Shown one piece after another: positions 61,745-64,000 of a stretch of DNA of 64,000 nt (position 1 is the stretch's first letter; each line of letters opens with the position of its first letter). The translations under genes were made by a program, and so were the position numbers. The stretch covers positions 967,875 to 1,031,874 of the forward strand of contig NZ_JACCBP010000002.1 in assembly GCF_013408655.1 (NCBI RefSeq), written 5' to 3'. Under the pieces are notes generated by a model. That model worked only from the letters and a program-made list of their open reading frames with translations, had not been told where the DNA came from and searched no databases. Origin of the DNA: Pigmentiphaga litoralis. Lineage in GTDB: Bacteria > Pseudomonadota > Gammaproteobacteria > Burkholderiales > Burkholderiaceae_B.

Positions 61745-62749
61745 TTACGGACGGACCACCGTCGTACCACCGGCAACGACGTCGTCGCGGTAGGCCAGCG
61801 GACGACGCTTGAAGCCTGCGGCGCCAGCGCCACCGGCGATCAGCATGCCGATGATGAGGGTAGCCAGGGTCCACCATGCGCCTTGCGACACGGCACGGGC
61901 GGTTGCATCAGCCGCTTCACGCGCCTTCTGCTCGGCCTGCTTCTTGGCTTCTTCGATCTTGGCCATGGTCTGGTTATACGTCTGCTCGTAGTTGTCGGCA
62001 ATACGCTGCGACTCTTCACGCGACTTGCCGGTACGGGCCTGGATGATGTTGACCAGGGCTTCCTTGTCGGCGGCGTTCAGGGCCGGCGCGGCTTGGCTCT
62101 TCACACGATTCCACCAGGCAGACAGGTCGTTGTCGGCCGATTGCGGTTGCGTGGCGGCGTTCTGCGCGGTGTTCTGACCGTCTTGCGCAGCCTGTTGTGC
62201 CTTGTCCTGCAGGCGCTCGGGGTTCAGTTCGGCCTTGCCGGTCTGACGCAGCAGCGTGTCGAGTTCCGACTGGATGCTGCCCATGTCGATGTCGACACCG
62301 TTCTTGCGCAGCTGATCCTTGACGGTATCGGCGACGGCGGGAGCGGCACGCATGGCGCCTTCACCTGCGATCGACAGACCCTTGCCCAGAATGCTGCCCG
62401 CCGCGCCGAAGATGCCGCCGGCAATCGACGTCAGCAGCCAGATCGTCAGCATCGTCGTGATCGCCCACGACAGCACGCCGTGCAGGCTGCCTTGCGAACG
62501 CGACGAACGGCCCGCAAAGTAGGCGCCGATGGCAATCGAGATCACCGTCGTCAGCAGCAGCCAGATGCCGGTGCCCATACCCATGCCTTGCACCGGATTG
62601 CCTTCTTCCAGCGGTTCGATGGCGCCTGCGCCGATCGCTGTGCCAAGCACGCTCAGGATCAGGTAGGAGACGAGCGACAGGCTGACGCCTGCGAAGATGG
62701 CGCCCAAGGAGATTCTGGGGCCGCGGTCGTTGTTGACGATGGTTGTCAT
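61745..62749 (-). CDS. Integral membrane protein with long helical linker
   Basis: 334-aa protein with three N-terminal membrane helices (IFAGVSLSLVSYLILSVLG; IWLLLTTVISIAIGAYFAG; AITTMLTIWLLTSIAGGIF). A Gln/Ala/Lys-rich helical region follows (about 140-285, including AKIEEAKKQAEQKAREA), then a fourth helix (LATLIIGMLIAGGAGAAG) near the C-terminus. I do not recognise a function; it resembles proteins annotated PhnA-like or YrzE-like. The ATG at 62749 begins MTTIVNNDRGPR; the longer frame to 62956 lacks a ribosome site. Stands alone upstream of the rRNA operon. Confidence 0.8.
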   Translation of the reverse strand: MTTIVNNDRGPRISLGAIFAGVSLSLVSYLILSVLGTAIGAGAIEPLEEGNPVQGMGMGTGIWLLLTTVISIAIGAYFAGRSSRSQGSLHGVLSWAITTMLTIWLLTSIAGGIFGAAGSILGKGLSIAGEGAMRAAPAVADTVKDQLRKNGVDIDMGSIQSELDTLLRQTGKAELNPERLQDKAQQAAQDGQNTAQNAATQPQSADNDLSAWWNRVKSQAAPALNAADKEALVNIIQARTGKSREESQRIADNYEQTYNQTMAKIEEAKKQAEQKAREAADATARAVSQGAWWTLATLIIGMLIAGGAGAAGFKRRPLAYRDDVVAGGTTVVRP

Positions 62750-63423
62750 AAGAAGAGTCCGTGTTGTTGTTTGTGACTGGAGCCGTCCGGGCGGCGACTC
62801 CTTGACCCTGTGGAGCAACGACCGTGCCACATGGAATGCCGCACTGCAGCGATCTTTCGCAAGGATGAGCTGAGGATGAGTCCGTACGCTGGGAAACTGT
62901 GGCAAAACGCCGGGAACTTTTCTGACTTGCGTGACGTGGTCCGGTGCCTCGCGCACGCGTGAGCGTTCGCGGAAGGAATTACAAAGCGGCGTAAATAAAG
63001 GCGTTCAGGAGATTTTGCGAGATTTACCTGGGCCAGCTCAGCAGTGACTTTTGCGGATAATTGGAAGCGATTACAACTGTGCGGTGTCTGCAGTGGCCGG
63101 GAAGGTCATCCGCGCGGGTGTGCTCTGCCTATATATAAGGAGCTGATGGCTCTAAGGACCCGATGGCATCCTTCAGATGGCGTGCTGCTTTCGGCGTCGG
63201 GCGCTTGATATATGGCGCCAACGAAATTTGTTCCGGTCCGCTTGCAAGCCGGAATTTTTCCGTGCTATATTCATTGGCTCGACGGAACAAACGCAAAACG
63301 CAACGCGATCTGCCTAGGCAGCAGCGGTGCAGCGGGTTCTGAAGAGCAGCAGTGCGGTAATGAAGATGTCTGGTAGTTGAGTGTTCGCAGTTTGATTTTC
63401 CGAACTTTGAATGTTTCAACGGT
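62750..63423. other. Long non-coding stretch upstream of the rRNA promoter
   Basis: 674 bp in which I see no credible gene; base composition becomes AT-richer toward the right. One sigma-70-like promoter is present (63242-63271), and the rest may hold upstream activator sites for rRNA transcription. A frame on the minus strand (63129-63449) has no ribosome site. Confidence 0.5.
63242..63271 (+). promoter_or_regulatory. Possible upstream rrn promoter
   Basis: TTGCAA, 18-nt spacer, TATATT; a reasonable sigma-70 promoter ~180 bp before the stronger one. Could be the distal of two rrn promoters. Confidence 0.45.
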
Positions 63424-63452
63424 TTGACAAGCGTAAAAAACTCCTTCATAAT
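63424..63452 (+). promoter_or_regulatory. Strong rrn sigma-70 promoter
   Basis: TTGACA (63424-63429), exactly 17 nt, CATAAT (63447-63452): near-consensus. Start expected near 63459, giving a ~475-nt leader before mature 16S, as is usual in betaproteobacterial rRNA operons. Confidence 0.85.
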
Positions 63453-63699
63453 CTCGCTTCTGTGCTGATGAAGAAATTCAACGGCAACGCACTAGGAAGT
63501 AAACGAGCCAGCGCAGCGAAACACGCGGCGCACGCAGCAAAGCAAGGCGACTTGCACGACGCGAAAAGATGGTTTAGAATAGCAGGCTTGCTGCAGCAAA
63601 CGACGAAACGAAAGTTGAGTCGGCGACGCAGCAAAGCAAGTGGTTCAGCAGTACAAGATTTGCAGTACCGAAGTTAGCAACACCGAATACCGCAGTACC

Positions 63700-63711
63700 C
63701 GTTCTTTAAAA
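63700..63711 (+). promoter_or_regulatory. boxA-like antitermination site in rrn leader
   Basis: CGTTCTTTAAAA resembles boxA (TGCTCTTTAACA) and sits in the conserved betaproteobacterial leader block before 16S, ~230 nt upstream. Recruits NusB/NusE to keep rRNA transcription processive. Confidence 0.7.
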
Positions 63712-63934
63712 ATTAAACAGCCGATAAGTGTGGGCACTTGAAGCCAGTGCGCGTGTTGAGCGGTGCGATCCTCGGATTGCGCAAGCGACTAGCCCAATGA
63801 AATCAAGTGCTCATAGAAGTAAATTTGTAGGAAGGATCATATCCAACCTTCAAGTTCTTTGAGAGTACGCAGCGAACGTGCCGCGGGGAAGAGTTTCACG
63901 ACTTAACCTCGTAGTACACAAATAGTTAGAGATT

Positions 63935-64000
63935 AAACTGAAGAGTTTGATCCTGGCTCAGATTGAACGCTAGCGGCATGCCTTACACATGCAAGTCGAA
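63935..64000 (+). rRNA. rrs: 16S ribosomal RNA, 5' end only
   Basis: The sequence from AAACTGAAGAGTTTGATC through TGGCTCAG and GCTAGCGGCATGCCTTACAC is the universal 16S 5' end of a betaproteobacterium. The first base is placed by analogy with the E. coli 5' end. Only 66 nt are inside the window; the rest of the operon runs off the right edge. Confidence 0.97.

Noticed and set aside
63411..63677. 88-residue frame upstream of 16S
   Set aside because: It contains the rrn promoter TTGACA/CATAAT inside its coding part and lies in the rRNA leader; no ribosome site.
62750..64000. tRNA genes near the rRNA operon
   Set aside because: No cloverleaf or TTCGANTC-type T-loop was found before 16S; spacer tRNAs would lie beyond the right edge.
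1..64000. Insertion sequences, prophage or integrative element borders
   Set aside because: No transposase, integrase or phage structural gene and no terminal repeats were recognised.

Overview
The window is a GC-rich (roughly two-thirds G+C) chromosomal segment from a betaproteobacterium of the order Burkholderiales, most likely the family Alcaligenaceae (Bordetella/Achromobacter/Pigmentiphaga relatives). Two things support this: the first 66 nt of a betaproteobacterial 16S rRNA gene at the right edge, and six Bug/TctC-type periplasmic solute-binding proteins, a family strongly expanded in that group. I see no insertion sequence, prophage, tRNA or CRISPR array.

Layout. (1) 2-7909: a giant autotransporter adhesin, cut off at its 5' end, facing a CSS-EAL cyclic-di-GMP phosphodiesterase. 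(2) 9760-16483: an apparent operon of two tandem Bug + thiamine-diphosphate-enzyme pairs followed by a ParB-like exported protein whose frame continues, after a TGA, into a plausible C-terminal tail. Then come a lipoprotein hydrolase and a bidirectional terminator. (3) 18302-22133: a PaoABC-type periplasmic molybdenum aldehyde oxidoreductase, divergent from a DUF421 membrane protein. (4) 23192-27539: a LysR-controlled catabolic set (class II aldolase, Bug, 2-hydroxyacid dehydrogenase). (5) 27687-33580: four tightly packed genes DUF3348 / DUF802 (MotA-ExbB-ZorA-like) / OmpA (MotB-ZorB-like) / DUF2894. This is the best candidate for an undescribed system: an ion-driven inner-membrane motor with a very long repetitive cytoplasmic tail. 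(6) 33614-36064: an MFS transporter and a divergent LysR. (7) 36144-40103: a Fur box, a single-polypeptide ECF sigma factor/FecR fusion, and an STN-containing TonB-dependent siderophore receptor, forming a compact cell-surface signalling unit.

(8) 40131-46162: a tannase-family esterase, an Rrf2-controlled thioredoxin-reductase-like flavoprotein, RidA, a nitroreductase and a Bug protein. (9) 46172-52657: an enolase-superfamily dehydratase with a DUF4286-like partner and divergent LysR, then an M20 amidohydrolase, a Bug protein and another LysR. (10) 53016-55091: the BaeSR envelope-stress two-component system. (11) 55217-61203: a catabolic cluster with two paralogous polysaccharide-deacetylase-fold amidohydrolases, a Bug protein, a CobW metal GTPase and a LVIVD-type beta-propeller protein, all divergent from an IclR regulator with two matching operator-like dyads between them. 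(12) 61267-64000: small and membrane proteins, then a long leader with a strong sigma-70 promoter and boxA leading into the rRNA operon.

The dominant theme is uptake and breakdown of organic acids or amides: orphan Bug binding proteins sit beside catabolic enzymes and local LysR/IclR regulators. No TctA/TctB permease genes are present, so the binding proteins must work with a transporter encoded elsewhere or act as sensors. Function calls are from reading the translated sequence by eye; no database search was run.
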